Positions 45,157 through 59,800 are shown, counted from the first letter of the stretch. The stretch: 64,000 bases of DNA from Reticulascus tulasneorum (GCA_001557505.1 LSAX01000007.1:2728001-2792000); one strand, 5' to 3'. The notes: generated by a model from the letters alone, not told the origin. Numbers and translations are program-made.

Positions 45157-48042
45157 TTCACTGCTCTGCTGTGGTTGTGCACGCAAATCAGTCAGATGGG
45201 ACTCCGAAGGTGTGAGCGCAAGAGTAGGACCGCCTTTGTGTTTTTTTCGCGTAATCTATTATCTTGTTCGAAGAAATTCATAGCGACCTCAGCCAAAGGT
45301 CACAAGTTAAGGCAGGCACCAGCCGGTCGCTCTTTCCAGGTTGAGCAGGAACTGCCTCACGCCAACCATGGCAATCTATCAATGCAGTTTATCACTCCTT
45401 ACTCTGCAAACTACTCAGATATAACTCACCCGTAGCGCATGAATGGCTAACTTATCTGGATTCTCACTCTCGCCTTTGATGTGTCTGAAATCTTGTTATT
45501 CCGGGTCAAGATGCCGAACCACCGCAGGCTTCGGCTCCGGCTTGAAGATCGGGTTGATCGCAGATCACGGCCCCACAACCACATGATGTCAAAGTAACGG
45601 GACTCAACCGCAACCCAACACCTCCCAGATTCCTTTTACAAACTTTGATGTCCCACGGTTGATTTGCTGATTTCGAACATAGACAACAATTGGGAATCAG
45701 CTTATTAAAGTCTTCTCTTATTCGTCACAGATCCTGTGAGTGGGTTTCCATATCTAACCCGACGAGAGACTTCTCTTAGTAGCAGCCATTCCCAACCACT
45801 CGAGTCATGGAGCTCAAATAAGATCAAGAGTTTGCGTAACAGATGTATGACTAAACTGCCTTTTGACTCGATGGTACTTCCCACTTGAGAAGTTCCCGAC
45901 GTCTGTCATGCGCATGAGTGTTCAAAGCAGTGTATACTTGACGCCATGACGCACACGAGCTCTTGCCAAATACATCACTCGAGGCAACTCACCCCAAATC
46001 CCACATTACACAACGTAGATTGCGCTTGCGGGGTACTGCAAGCGCAGAGTCGACAGATATGCAGACTCCCGACGCCTGCTCCGGAGACACAGCGAGGGTC
46101 TGCTGCCCAGTATCGTCCTCTGGTGAATGAGGTGGGGGTCCTTGAAGTCCGAGTTCCTCTCTTCTGTTCAATGCCCATCTTGTGCTTACTTTCAAGCAAG
46201 AGGCCTGTTCAGGGACAGCACACATATATCGCGCCTCCACGAGACCGATCTCGTGACCCGTGCCGACCGATCCGCAAAGGCACCCAGTTCCACAAGGCTT
46301 GCTTAAGGCTCGCAGGAGGCAGTATGCAGTCGAGACACCACGACCCCATGACCCAGCCCGGAGCGTTGTGCGACGAGTATGCACGGCAAAGTACGTCCAA
46401 AGTACTCGATACATCACTCTCCCTCGAGAGGCACGCACCCGAAGGCCCTTCACCACAAGACTGAGCTGGCGTCGACGGACTAGGAGCTGATAGTATAAGC
46501 TGACTGCACAGAGACTGACCGGTAGTATGCATGTGTCGTGAAGATCACTCAGGGTGAATCAGTCCCTGACAGGAACTTATAGCCTGGCGTTGCCTCACCC
46601 GTCAAGTCGCGTGAGCTGGCATCTGCCCCAGCACGCTTACCTAGCCGCACCCCATGGCCATCCATGTCCGCGAGCTGCATTCGATGATTATCAGCTCGCT
46701 TTAACTTCCCATGATTGGCTTCGAACTTGAAGGGGCTTCAGACTTGGGGTCGCACAAGAGAACAGAAGAGGCATGGGTCCCAGCAGCCATCAAACCTTGA
46801 CGCCACCATTTTACTCACTTCTCGACGAGCACTACACACCTCTCTCCCTCTCTCTCTCTCCATGCCGCACCGGAACCGCCTCGGTCCGGGCAGCACGCAC
46901 AGCGAATTACCCACACCCAGCTTGCATCCCAGCGGGCGGACACACTGAGGGAAAAAAAGACGGTGTGCCAAGACTTGCATATCGGTTGACCGATCCGGCA
47001 TGTCCAGCCGTGCCGGGCTGCCAGGCCTCTCCGTCTCCCACTCCGTGATTTGGCCAAGCCACCTCACTCTGGGGGGGGTCTTTCTAGGGAAAAGAAAAAG
47101 AAAGCCCGCGCCCTCGGTTTGCAGAAACGATGATTCCAATGGGGCGTGCTGCATGGGGGATCGCGACGTGGGATGCAAGGCAGGACGGAGGAGGGGCGGG
47201 GCAGTCGAGCGTCATACCCAAGCGATTGGAAGAGGGGTCCCAATTCCCATCAGGCGTTGCGGGGACTGTCGGAGCAAGTTTGCACGCGATTTCCGTCCAC
47301 CACGGGAACTGCATACGTCAATGGTCAATCCCCTCCAAGGCATCGTGGGGGCCCGGATCCATTGAACCGGAGAGGGGGCAGCAATTAGGGTTGAGCCACA
47401 TACGTCTGAGACTTTCGACAAGCCTGTTGGACGGCCTTGACCAGAGGAAACAAACGGGGGTAACAAGAACAATCACGGAGACCGAGAGGAACCTGCGACT
47501 GCGTGATGATGGAATGCAACTCTAGATATATTGATGCCAATGAACACAACGATCTAGCCTCCAGCTCCTCAAAATGATTTGCGACCACGTATGTAAGGTG
47601 GTATCGATTGCGCGTAGGCAAACCTCTCAAATAATCCAGTCTTGTTCAGAAACTTTTATATGCAGAAATCCCGCTCCGTTCGTCATGCTATGTACCATGA
47701 ACCCGATGCTATTTGCACCACACCCGCCCCCGTTCTTCATCTCCGTCAAAAGATGCGGCAAGCAGACAAAAAGAAAATATTCCATTATGTACGGGACTAT
47801 GCAGCCATCCCAGCATTGCCTAGCCGGCTTGTAGCATGCACTTTAGACACAAAATATTCATATTCCACTACCAAAGATGGCCCGTTCCGAACCAGCCATT
47901 CTGGTAGCCATAGCCCGCGAACGCCGGTGCTTGAGCAATCCTCATTTGCAAGCTCCATAACTCAGCCCAGTGCCCACAATGAATCTCAGTGGACCAAAGC
48001 CCAAAATCCCGATCAGGGTCGTGTAGTAATCATATCGACATC
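45157..48042. other. Intergenic 2.9 kb
   Basis: Several overlapping frames of 75-170 codons occur on both strands (for example 45946-46464 and 46738-47178), but none shows a domain, consistent codon use or splice logic. A CT-rich run lies at 46840-46862. I call no gene. Confidence 0.5.
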
Positions 48043-50347
48043 TTAGTATCCAGCAGCACCCGGCATCTTCCCCAACGAGTGGCCGTGGCTCTGTATCGGT
48101 AGGTGATTGTGGCAGAAGATCTTCTTGGCGCCGGCGCGGCTGTAGTCCTTTTTGGACGCATCGATAGTCTGCACCGGATCGTCGTAGCTCTCCAACTGAC
48201 AGCATTCGATGTTCTTCGTCCATCGGTTGTTGATGATGTCTGCGATGGAGGCTCGCTTGGACGGGTCCGGGTTCAACATCCGCAGGAGAATTCGGCGAAG
48301 AGCTGGTGGCTTGACATATTCGTCAAATGCCTGGAAGGCTGGGTAGCTGTTCTCCGTCACGCACGCGTCCGGTTCGGGATGTCTCGCGTTCCACTTCTCC
48401 CAGCCCTTGATCAGCAAATCGAATTGGACCTGACCAGGGACAGCCTTCATCCAAATTGCACCACCAAAAGTGAGATATATCATGATAATGGCCGAGCTCC
48501 AAACGTCCAGAGCGCGAGGATCGTACATCTCGGTCTTGTTGAGGACTTCCGGTGCAACATAGGGTTCGCTGCCACACATGCCGGGCTGGCACAGACGCGT
48601 GTCGTACATGTTCCTGCCGCATTGCCCGCCGGCTTCTCGTAGGCCAGGGTGCGTGCCGGAAAAGACTTCCGAGACGCCGAAGTCGGTGATCTTCAGTTTG
48701 CTGTCCTTAGTGATGAGCAGATTTTCTAGCTTAATATCTCGGTGAGCGATGCCATTGCAATGAAGATAGTTGATGCCCTGGATCAGCTGCTTGAACAAAC
48801 AAAGCCGGTCGCCCAGTCTCGCTTCGTCCTTGAGATATCCCTTCTGGACGAGGCCGAAAAGATCGCCTTCCGAGCAATATTCCATCACGTGGTTCCAGCG
48901 GCCGGCGTTCGTGCAGAGGGCGATGGTCTCAACAATGTTTGGGTGATGCAAACTCTTGGCAATGCTGAATTCCGACTTGACCTTCTTTTCATAATCATCC
49001 TGTCCCTCCTTTCTTGTTTTCCCTCTGAACTCCTTGACGGCGTACAACTCGTCAGGATATCCTTTCCGCGCCATGAGGGTCACTTTGGAAGTGGCTCCCT
49101 TTCCGAGATGCTTGCCATGGCGGCCGAGGAGCTTGGACTGATATTCATACTCGGTGAGCAAATCCGCGACATCGACGGTGAAATCATCGGGCAGGCTCAG
49201 ACTCATGCGGCGAGCCTTGACACCAACGCCGTGCTCCGGAAGCTGCGCCCACGGTGAAGGGCCATTGATGGGAATTGCTGGGTTTCCTCCCTCATGAGCT
49301 TCCTCGTTGGGAGCGAAATGTTGGTTGCTTTTGCCGTCGAAACTGCTGGCGCGTTTGCGTGGGGGCACCCTCTTGGCGCCGGCCTTGTCCTTTGCGTTGG
49401 CATTGCCGCTGACGAAGTTGACAGCCCGTCCCCGGAAAGTCAATCCAGTGGATGCGCGGTTCTTCTTCTTAAAATCATCCGACGAGGGTACGGTGGCCGT
49501 GGCGGCCGGCTGCTCCTTGTTGGTGACCTTCATCTCAAGTGGTGAGCCGGGCGAAGGGGGGCTGTTAGATCGCGTAGTTGTGTGCGATTTGTTCATGGAG
49601 AACCGTCGACTACCGATCTTGGGCGGACCCGAGTCGTTTAGGTTGGTCTCGGACGCGGCATTACGATCCGACTCGGTGAATGCAAAGTCTTTGGTGCCAG
49701 ATTGAGAGTTTGCTCTCCTGAAGAAGGTGGACATTGTGCGTTTAAAGCTTCGCGTGGAGCTCGCGGTCTGGCGTCTAGACAATGGAGTGGGTGGCAAATC
49801 TTGGTCAGCTACAATAGGAGTGGCCGCGGGCTTCGGGGTCACGGCAGAGTCGGCAGGTGGTGGAGATGGACTCGCAGCTGTATTTACGATCAGAGGCGGT
49901 TTGGGTGTGGTGGCGGCGACGGCGGTGGTCGTCTGTGGATTAGAGGAAGGGTGCTGGGAGGAGGTATCTGTGAGGTGGAGGTCGTGGTTGGTTTCTTGGT
50001 TCGGCAGAGTGGTGAATTCCTGCGACTGTCTCCCGCTGACGGGTGTTACGGGCTCATTAGGGGATTCTTCGGATTCGTCGCCCTCTTCGAGAATGGGATG
50101 GGAGAGGTCGGTGGGGAACTGCCTGGGGGAGGAAGACAGGCTGTTGATATTGGCGTTGTTGGTGTATTGCAGCTGCTGCGAGCCTTCTTTCTCTATATGT
50201 AAGAAAATGACGGGTTAAAAAGACGTGATTCTGGAAGCATGCATTCGTTTCGTGGGGGAAGCACAATGACGAAGGGGTTCGGGATTATCATTTACCTGAG
50301 GAGAAGGTCGCAGCTGGCTGAGGGGCCAAGATCCCCGAGAGTGCCAT
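48043..50347 (-). CDS. Ser/Thr protein kinase, Hal4/Sat4-type
   Basis: Probable regulator of ion and nutrient transporters, as Hal4/Hal5 kinases are in yeast. Exons: 50347-50296 and 50192-48043, giving 733 residues; the short first exon encodes MALSGILAPQPAATFSS. The first ~370 residues are Ser/Pro/Thr-rich and disordered. The catalytic domain occupies about 375-690: G-loop LGKGATSKVTL (381-388), AVK lysine (Lys404), HRDIKLENLL (Asp503), DFGVSEVF (521-523), CGSEPYVAPEVL and DVWSSAIIMIYLTFGGAIWM. The insertion between DFG and APE with GLREAGGQCGRN is in the style of this fungal subfamily. The C-terminal tail is His/Gly-rich. All catalytic residues are present. Confidence 0.85.
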
Positions 50348-53300
50348 GGTGGACTGCGGAGGAGTGCGGAGGAACAGGGCAATCCGATGGGTGACAATAC
50401 GTAATAATCTGCGACACACCACCCAAGTATCCAACTATTGATGGGAAGTTCAGGAAGGGCCCAGGAAGAGGGTTCGGGCGCTGCGGCGTTACCGAGAGGG
50501 GTATCCAGGTGACAAATGTAAAGTTGGTAGTAGTGGCAGTGGTATGGTAAGGTGGGCAGGCGGGCTGATCGCGCTATGTGGGAGGTGGATGTGTGGGTTT
50601 GTCGAGATTTCTCCAATTGCCAGGCTAGGGGCGCCAACGTGCGAACGCAGAGAAGCTTCGAGGTGCCGGTAAAAGGTCGCCGTGCAGGTAGGTTGGTTGC
50701 AAAGCAAACCCGAGGCGTGGTAGGAGCAGTAGTAGTAGTCTTTTTCTCAGCTATCTCATGCCATCGATCGTCTGCAGCAGCCACTGACTCGTCCAAGGTA
50801 AACTAGGTACGATCTGCCTTTTTTCTTTTCTTTTCTTTCTCGTCTTTTGGTGGGTTTGGTTGGGGTGGTGTTTGACTGGCGAGGGGACTCGGGAGGGAGG
50901 GGTGGGCGGTTTTTGGGAGGGATGGTAACCAAATCCCTCTCTCGTTCTCTCTCTCGTTTCCGTGCCGCCGTGTAAGCCTGCCTGCAACGAGCCCTGCCCA
51001 GCAGGATACCGGTACCCTTATCAGTGAGAGAGGGGAGGGGAGGGATTTTTTTGAACGGAGACCCTCGTGAAGGTTCAACCCGGTACCGAGAGGTGATTAG
51101 GGCATGCAATTGAGTTTGAGGCGAGGGAGGACAAGGTCGAGGTGGGTTTGCGATCTGGCAAACCGTGGGAGAAGGCGGAAATGGAGGTTTGAGAAGGAAG
51201 GAAGAAGGGGAAAAGGGTCCAACATATTACGGGGAGTTTGTCTGCTTTTGCTGGGGAAGGCTGTGAGTTTTGAATCTCGAGGGGGTCATCTCGAAGGACC
51301 AGGGGGGGTGTTTGTCCAGGCGGCTTTTCGCTCTCGACTGCGCTTTGGGCTAATCTGGAAAGATACAGACAGTACTGTATCTACATTCATATGGAGGGGT
51401 ACATACAGTACATACATACGTCCTGGGTCTCTGAGGAGGGGCGTGTGGGTGTCCTAGATTCGGATGTGTGGGATATTACAGGCTACCTACCCTATGGGAA
51501 AGTGGGAACTCCAACTTGGGAAGGGGGGTGGGACTGGGGACATGATGGATCATCGATACGGGCACCACAGCGCGGTCGTCACTAAGGTTAGTACGTAGGC
51601 AGTAGGGGGGGGGGAAGATTGCCTGCCAGAGAGCCAAAAGTTGTGTTTCTGGAGGGAGAGGGACCCTTGGCATCATTACAGCGGGTGGTGGGAGTGGAAT
51701 GTGGAATTGAGTGGCGTCCGCAAGGTCTCTCTGGGGTCTGAAACCAGGTGAAAGTTGCAGCGCTTGTACACTGTACTTTCAGGTGGACTTGCAGCTAAAA
51801 AAGGGCACACGTCGGGAGTACCTACCCTTTTTTCCTTTGTATTATGATGGGATATGGATCATGGATGGATGGGATGTATGTGGGTGCGGTATGCATGTAC
51901 GTACCCAACCCAACTACCACATAACTTACTACTTACAGTACCCCACTGCAACCTCGAAATCGCAGATAATGCGCGACCCTTCGATTCGCGTGGGCCTTGA
52001 TCGCGGATACGCATCAAACATTCGTCCAATACTTACGTGAGTACATCCGTACTTGTGAACCCATATAACTTGAGTCCATACAATTCATCCACACATGCAC
52101 TTTTTGCATACCAGCAACCTGCTGCCCAGATCGCCCCATCTTTATTCAATTTGCCCTACCGTTCTATGTAACGGTGGTGTTTCTTGTAGTTGCCTGCCCG
52201 CGCACGCGCGCGTCGCTGCTATGTACATATATGTCTCTTTTTTTTTTTTCGCTTTCCTGCAAAAGGAGGGGCGAAAGTTATGTAGGTTGATGTGGGAGGA
52301 GGATGTCGGGGGAACATGGGTTGAAGCGAGAAAGATGGGGTGGTGGATGATGATGCGATTGCAAACGGGGCCTTGGTATTTCTTGGAAGACTCTGGGCAT
52401 CTTGGAGAAGCAAAAGCAAAAGGGAGAGAAACGGAACATTGGGTGTAGCCCTCGCCTATCTCGACGATATCTCTCTCTCGTCTCTTCCCTTTTCCCCCTC
52501 CTCCTCCCCTCGGCCTCCTCCTCCTCCAAACCGCCAAAAACTTTGAACTGCGATGGTTTCTATCTGCCAGATGTGGCTGCACACCCACTCAACCACCAGA
52601 GTCAGCAGGTACCCACGCGAACATGTCCCCGTGCTGCCATGTCTCCCCCTTCTCTGACATCAGAATCTCGTAAACTTTCTTCTAGAAGAAGGAGGGGAAC
52701 AGTCATGCTGAAAGTCAATTCCCAGCCCCTCCTCGCCCCGTGTTCTGCCTCATTTCTGTAAATAATCTAGGTGAGAAAGCTGGGCGGCAATCCGTCGCCT
52801 GCGTCTGCTGCTCATCACAGGTGGGATCACATGTCCCCGAGATTCCGACCAGAGACTTCAGTGTCAGACCTGTCTTCGGACTACTTGGCGCGACGGTACT
52901 TGTCTTCGCACATTCAGCTGAGTGATTTACGGGTCAGTACTCGATTCATCCGTACTCTAAACTCCCTGGGGTACGCATCACTACCATGTAGTACAAACGG
53001 CCACTTATTTCAGAATGGCCTCTTCCTTCTTCAGCATCGTTCATCCGCAGCAGCGTCATTTCCTCATGCCCGCAAGCCACCAGCCCACCCGGAGTGCCCA
53101 CACCAACCAATCCTTTGGTGGGTCTACAGGTTCCATTTGCTCACACGCAGGGGACGCCAGCGAGGTTCCAACAGCAGCGCAGAAGAAGACGATGCAGCCG
53201 ATAATAGTAGCGCCTAGTCTCAACTAGAGGCGACCCTTTTGATGATAGCCGTTGATTGGATTTGCTCGGCACACCCGGCACCTGCGAAAGTTGCGCCTAC

Positions 53301-56300
53301 TACCTTAGGTACTTCGTACAGCCATCTCGGTGTCTCTCCGAGGCAATTACAGCGGGACATGCGCCAAGCAAACAAATAGTCCAGCCAGCCAGCCAGCCAG
53401 CCAGCAAGGCTTCCCTCGAGAGCGCCTCGCCCATGCCCCATCGCGCTGTACGTGTCTATGTACATGTGAATTCAGGAAGAGACTGTGGGTCTCGGAAGTT
53501 GAACATGACGGCGCGTCTCCGCTCTCGCTCCATCAAAGACGGACCTTGAACTTTGGCGGCTTTGAACTCAATGTCCACGATCACTGGCGCGTGTTAATAA
53601 GATGCTGTCCGAGAAATCATTATGCCACATTTCTACCGATTCCTCCGTATGTAGGTATGCAAAGGACGAAGGGAGCAGATGCACAGTTGGAACCGCTGCA
53701 GAGCCAAGATCAACTCCAGCATTTCCCCAAAGATGGATCGTCGTCGAGAACCGGTATCTCGAGCCGGCAGTATGCTGACATGGACTCGAAAGCCATCTGG
53801 ACCCTGCCTGCTTAATATTCAAACACAACGTGGCCGATCTGGGCACTTTGATCGGTTGTTTCCCGTAGAAGACCAAGGTCGACTTTGGCACACAGGTCAG
53901 CCTACCTACAGATATTAGATCATTTGGGTTCGGAATCTTCCTCGAACACCCGTGCTATAATCCAACATGGCCAAGCGCCAACAGCGGCAGACCATCGAAA
54001 CGAGAACTCGCCAGAGGGCATCAAGTACCTGGTACGGAATCCCTTCCTCATCACACAGGCAGGGTTCCAATATGCGATGGATGTGCGTCATATGCTCCCC
54101 AGAAAAAGTGGAGATCTACACCTATCGCTAATGTCAACGTTGCGATCAGCTAGTAGTCACGTATGTAGTGTAGGGCCGTCGGGTCTTCATGCTATCTTGA
54201 GCAAGGGTTTGCCGATTGCATCATGGGGGGGCGGCTGGTTCAGCAACATTGCATTGTCCACCAAGTCAACTTGCACCTAGCGTGCGAGTTTCTCGTTTTG
54301 GCGATAAGATGAAGGCGAAAGCTGACCGTCCTTCCATGCGGAACACTCCACTGTTCAGCTCGTCATCATCATGGGACATTGGGGTGGGTGTGTTGTGGTT
54401 CCCTCGCCCATCGGAACGGTCCTCCAACCGACCGTCAGCACCCTCACCTACCGATTTAGGAGACTTGAGGACCCCGAGCGGCCTGTGGCTCTTTTTCGGC
54501 CGAATGCCCCGTAAGCCCCTGGCCACCGGATTTGCTAGTTAGTTCATCATTTGCTCGTGTGGTGATCATTGGACTTGGGCTTGAATTGCCGCTGATGCTA
54601 GGCGCCGTCTCGAATATGATACCTTACTTTGCGGCAAAAGCTTCAACTTCGGGTGGCGTTGCTTCTCTCTTCGTTGATGCCGTCCAATTAATGTACCCAA
54701 GGCCGTTGGATCTCTTCTTTCTCTTGGCAGACAGGAGGAAGTTGTGGAGGCGGGACGAGATTAAGCAAATGAATGAGTGGTTGCAGTGAATTGATCAGAG
54801 ACCACTTGCAGGATAGGGCATTCAGCCAGTTTGGACTCTACATTGGTGGGCCATCAAGTGCCTGTCAGGCGCATGGACTTGTGCGCCGGATTGGGGGGGC
54901 TATCAGTCAGTCACCAAGGTACGCTGGGTCCCAAGTGATGCAGAGGAGGCAATAAGCTTATCTCTTCGCTCAATCGTATTCCTGTTCTCCCCGAAAAGAA
55001 ATCGGAACCGTTGAACCTGTTGACGAGAGCGATCGTGAGGGCCGTTCGATGTAGCCAAAAATCTCCTCTCACATTGCCACACCATCACTCGGCGCCGTGT
55101 TTGTCAGGATTGACCGGTTGGCCAGAGCGATTTGCATGCACATCAGTCTTCGTGAATTCTTCCATGTAAGGTACTGCAGGCTCGTCGAAGTGCCAATGTC
55201 TCGGCGCACCAATCGAGGCGTGCCAGTTGCGTCTGCCAAGCGACAGACGTACTATCCACCGGCCAAACATGGTTTCGGCTGACCAAAGTTCGTTTCGACA
55301 ATTGCCTTTCCAGTTCTGCCCACTGCTTACAGCCGAGAAATGGTTGGAAAGTACGAAGCTTTTTCTGACAGGAAGAAAGAGAGAGCATTCACACGACCCA
55401 TCCGTCGCCCCAAGCCTGCCGACTTGCCGCCCATTCCTCTTCGCTTTCGACGGCATGTACTGTATGTCTTCTCACAGGCCAGAAATAGATTTCGCAATGT
55501 ACCCCACCGACTTCGATGAGGTACCTGTGTCCCATCGTCAACCGTGTCGGCTGTAACCAAAGTGGTAATCCGCAGGGTGTGCGGTCTAAGAACAGGCTTG
55601 TCTCGCCGCCCATAACATGTTTCACAGGACCCAGAATCGTCCCCCACGCTTCTAGCATTTTCACACGCCCCCGAGGGCTGGGCCTCACTGGCTCGCTTGG
55701 GAAAGGGCTACTGCACCAGGCCAGAAGCAACCGATGGGATGCATTGAAAAAGCGAATCTGTGGTTTGGAGGAATTGTCGTCACTTGATCACAGACCCGAG
55801 GAACTCGTTATTTCTTGGTTGTATCTTGGCGGCCGAGATGCTCCGAAATGAACATGTCTCTTTCACGCACCAACACAAGCTTTCGTGCCCTTTCCTAGGC
55901 GCTGGAGGCCATTTCCTAGAGGCTTGGTGTTGCAGCGCTATTGGAGTTTGGAGGAGGGCCAAGGCTGGCCAAGCTCTCATCGCAATGTTGCTGTCTCGGT
56001 GCATTCCGCGCCCATAACTGGGAGAATCATCCGCCAGCCTGGAAGGTAGACCACCCGGACGGGCTGAGTGGTCCTCCGTGAGCGAAACCTTCAGCACCGC
56101 CTGGCAATGTCTAAGACTGCGGTCTCTCGTAGATGGTGAGGTGATCGACATGGCTATGTCTGGCTTATTGGGAGACTGTTTTACTTGACGAGTCCCTTAC
56201 GCGTACGCATGACCTTTCCTCACAACAAGACAACGTTTTGCCCAGTCCGAGGGAACGGGCCAAGAAAGGTTCAAATGAGCGCTGGCATGGCGGGGTATCT

Positions 56301-56733
56301 TCATCGTGCATGTATGTATGTGGTACGAAAAGATGCGATGCGAGAGGGTCCAGCATATCGAGCCGGTGGGGGCGGGCGGGCCATCGGACATTGCTTTCGA
56401 ACGAGACATCGGGCTTTTCGTTCAAGGAGCCACTGAAGTGAACTGGCGCCCTTCCCAAAACCCAAGATTGGCACTGCATTGATTGGATCGGAGACCGGAA
56501 AAGCATTGCAACGGCGGCGATTTCAACGAATTGTCAGCCCTGAATTGATAATAGTTTCACGAGCCTCAGATTCCCACACCCCATCGACGCCAAGCGAAGT
56601 GGCGGTGAGACGAGGTCTGACATTTGCCCTCCGCCTCCTGCGTCGAACTGCCTCTCCTGCGCCTGCGGAATTCGTTTTAGATGTTAGAAACTCGTCAATC
56701 GAACTCTACCCCCAAATTTCATTAGCTGCCACG
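50348..56733. other. Gene-poor 6.4 kb between the kinase and the retrotransposon
   Basis: The left end is the kinase promoter and 5' UTR, with long polypyrimidine and polypurine runs (50815-50850 and 50880-50930). Further right are simple-sequence runs (a T-run near 52239-52250, a G-run near 51607-51616) and (CCAG)6. Many short overlapping frames occur on both strands, none with recognisable content, and base composition is normal up to the element boundary. I see no gene I can support. Confidence 0.5.
53381..53404. repeat. (CCAG)6 tetranucleotide repeat
   Basis: Six exact tandem CCAG units in gene-poor sequence. Confidence 0.9.
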
Positions 56734-56738
56734 GATTA
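56734..56738. repeat. Target-site duplication GATTA (left copy)
   Basis: Exact 5-bp match to 63738-63742. A 5-bp duplication is the usual size for Copia integration. Confidence 0.85.
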
Positions 56739-56899
56739 GTTGGAGTGAGCCTCTGCCACCTTCCCAGTCCTCTGTACCAATATGCAGGCAAGCGGTGATT
56801 CGTTTGTATGTAGGGCTTCTACCTTTAACCCCTTTCATGAAGATAGTTAGCAAGTTAGATATTAATAAATTAACCTTGCACCTTCTTATATTTCTTCTG
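56739..56899 (+). repeat. 5' LTR (161 bp)
   Basis: Begins GTTGGAGTGAGCC and ends TTCTTCTG. It aligns without gaps to the 3' LTR with 14 differences, all transitions; ten of them are C in the 3' copy and T here. Its ends are not the canonical TG...CA. A possible primer-binding site (GTTATGAGCC) follows directly. Confidence 0.9.
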
Positions 56900-59800
56900 G
56901 TTATGAGCCTGGGCACCGTAAATCAAAAACTCTATCGTTGTTTAAAGTTATTACCTTAGTGTGTTTATTAAGGATTTAGGTAAGATTGTTAATATTAAGA
57001 TTCTGACTAGCTTTAAATAGACAGCTGAGAGTAAGATGTTGAAGGAAACGGACTTTACCTTTATATGGGCTTATTAGCTGTAGTCTAAAAGTAACTATTT
57101 TGATTAGAGATTATATTTCGACCGTATGGTTAAGGTTATTGATATCTAAGGAGTCTTTACGGGAAAAGATATTATCTTAAAAGAGGAACTAGATAAGTTA
57201 AATTTCGTCGTTTATATAGAATTTATTAGACTAGTTACTTAAGTAGTTATAAAGGTTAGTAAAAATATTAAGCTGAAAATTGATCAGGTTTATAGTCTTC
57301 TTCGTTATTAGGTGGCTTATAAATGATAGGAAATAAGTAAAATAAAAATTAGATTAACATGTTAGTTTATTGATAAATCTATTTATAAGGTTATTAATAT
57401 TAAAATTGAAGACAAATGAAACCTCTTAAAGGTAATTAATATCTTGAAGGAAAGATATATTATATCTAATAATTATATTTATATCTAAATCTTTAATTAA
57501 ATTATTTCTCTTAAGCTTGATGATTATGATTTTATTATAGACTATTTAAATAAATATTAATAATATAAGTATAATCTTAAATAAGCAAATTATGATTATA
57601 CTGATAATTAGATAATTATAAATATTATCTATAAATTACTTTTATTATATATTAGTTTTTAAAAATAATAAGATTAGAAATATGTTAAAGACCTTGAAAA
57701 AGAGCTAAATATATATTTCTTAACTAACTAACTTTTCGCTAAAGAGATAGAATATAAAGTTTTTAAGTTTATTAAAAAAGGTAAGAGAAGATCTAAGAAC
57801 GTAGAGAAAGTTACTTTTAAGGAAAAAAAATATATATATCTTAATTATCTAATTCTTAATAACCATATTATTAATTAATATTAAATAACCTACCTTAAGA
57901 AGAAACTTTAAATAATTAAAGATTAAGAAGTTTAAAAGGTAAAAAAGTAAAAAAATAAGGATAATAATATTAAGAAAGATAATTCTTAACTTAAGAGAAT
58001 TATAACCTTTATCTTTAATAATATAGAAGACTTTAAATATCGTTTATAACAAATTTTAATTATTTCTAAATCCTTAACTAATATATCTCTTATTGATAAG
58101 ATTATAAAGATAGAAAGAAGAAATATTAATGATATTTTATTAGATAATAATATCTTACTTTTTTTAATTATTTATAAATAATATCAAAATATACTTTATC
58201 ATCTTAGAGATATTACCTTTTTAGACCTTTCTTAATTACGCTTCTTAATTATAATTTTATCCTTTTTTAAACATAAAGCTAAGAAGAAATATCTAGATAT
58301 TATAAAAAAAGTCTTTTATATTATAAATAAACTCTTTAAGAATTATTCTCGTCAATCTCAGAACATTAAACCCCATAACGAAGACCTAGAGCTTCTACTA
58401 TTTCTAAACGAAAAACTACTTATCTTCAACGTTCTTATAAATAACGAAGAAACCTATAAAGTCCTTATTATATTTATAATAATAAAAGCTATAAAGATAA
58501 GTAAAAATACTTAGTTAATAGATAATGATGTTAATATAGTTATTTATAATAATAAAAAATAATTTTTAACCCTTACCGAATTAGAATATAATATTTCTAC
58601 CGTTAATTAAATATTAATATTAAAAATCTTAAGAGGTGGACGTTACTAACTTTTTTTACCTAATGTTAAAAGCGACATTATTATCTTTGATCTATCTAAT
58701 ATAGTATATATATTAGATATTTATTATAACCTCTTCTTGATAACGTAAATTAATAAGAAAGTATAACTTTGAAGATTATAGATGGTAAATATAATCATTA
58801 TTAAGATTATAGATAAGGTTGTTAACTATGTCTTTAAGATTAACGGTTTATATTACTTAGATACCATTATATTATAAAATAACTTAATTTAAGAGAATTC
58901 TTTTTTTATAAATATGATAAACCTTAAAGATAAAGTTTAGAAATAGCACCAACACCTCGGGTATCTAAGCTGGTAAAACATAAAGAACTTATTAAAAATT
59001 AATATTAAAATAATTATTACTAATAAGTAATTAAAGCTTATATTTATTATAATCTATCTGATTTATAAAGTTATTAAGATAATCTATAAAATATCTTAAA
59101 AATTAGCAAAAAGATAAATAGATAATCTTAATAACCTTTTTTACTATGATTTATAAAGTTTATATCTTATCCTTAGGTATAATAGGTCAAAATATTTTAT
59201 CTTTATAATAGATAATTATACTTGTTATACATAATATAAAGAGTATATATTACCTAGACAGGCACCGTCCATTTTTAAGGCCTTTTATAAAATAATTAAG
59301 AAGATATATAATATTATTATTTAAAAATACCAACTTAATAATGAATTTCAAAAAAGGAAAATTGTAAAATTCCTTAAAAAACATTATATCTTAATAAAAT
59401 CTAACCTTCTATATTATTATTACGTAAATAATATCGTTAAGAGAGAGATAAAAACTATTAAAGATAAAGTTAACTTTATAATATAAGAATAAAATATAAT
59501 TAACCAACTTCTACATCTTTTTAAAGCTAAAAATAAAGAATACCTTTATAATATTTTAATTTTAGAAAACCTCTAACCTTATATTATATATTATATTATC
59601 TAATATAAGAATTATTTACTAATTTAAGTTTATAAAAATAAGATAATATTATAAAAAGCTTTTTATAAGAATAAATTATCTTTAAAATAAGAATATATTT
59701 TTAAAAATAGAGTTTTTATTATATTATTACCTAAGAAAAGATAAGATATTCTCTTTAAAATCCATAATTAAAGAAGATAGATAAGTTATTTTGCTAGATA

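Noticed and set aside
44764..45186. Two separate small Gln-rich genes, or a nonsense-mutated pseudogene
   Set aside because: Both halves are in the same frame and the only stop lies in a TACTAAC branch site of a 54-nt GT-AG intron with length divisible by three.
45946..46464. 172-codon plus-strand frame with overlapping minus-strand frames
   Set aside because: Long frames on both strands at once in GC-rich intergenic DNA are expected by chance; no recognisable protein features.
46738..47178. 146-codon minus-strand frame
   Set aside because: Composition is driven by simple-sequence DNA (CT/GA runs); no domain or start context.
53330..53815. 161-codon plus-strand frame
   Set aside because: Begins within the (CCAG)6 repeat and has no conserved features.
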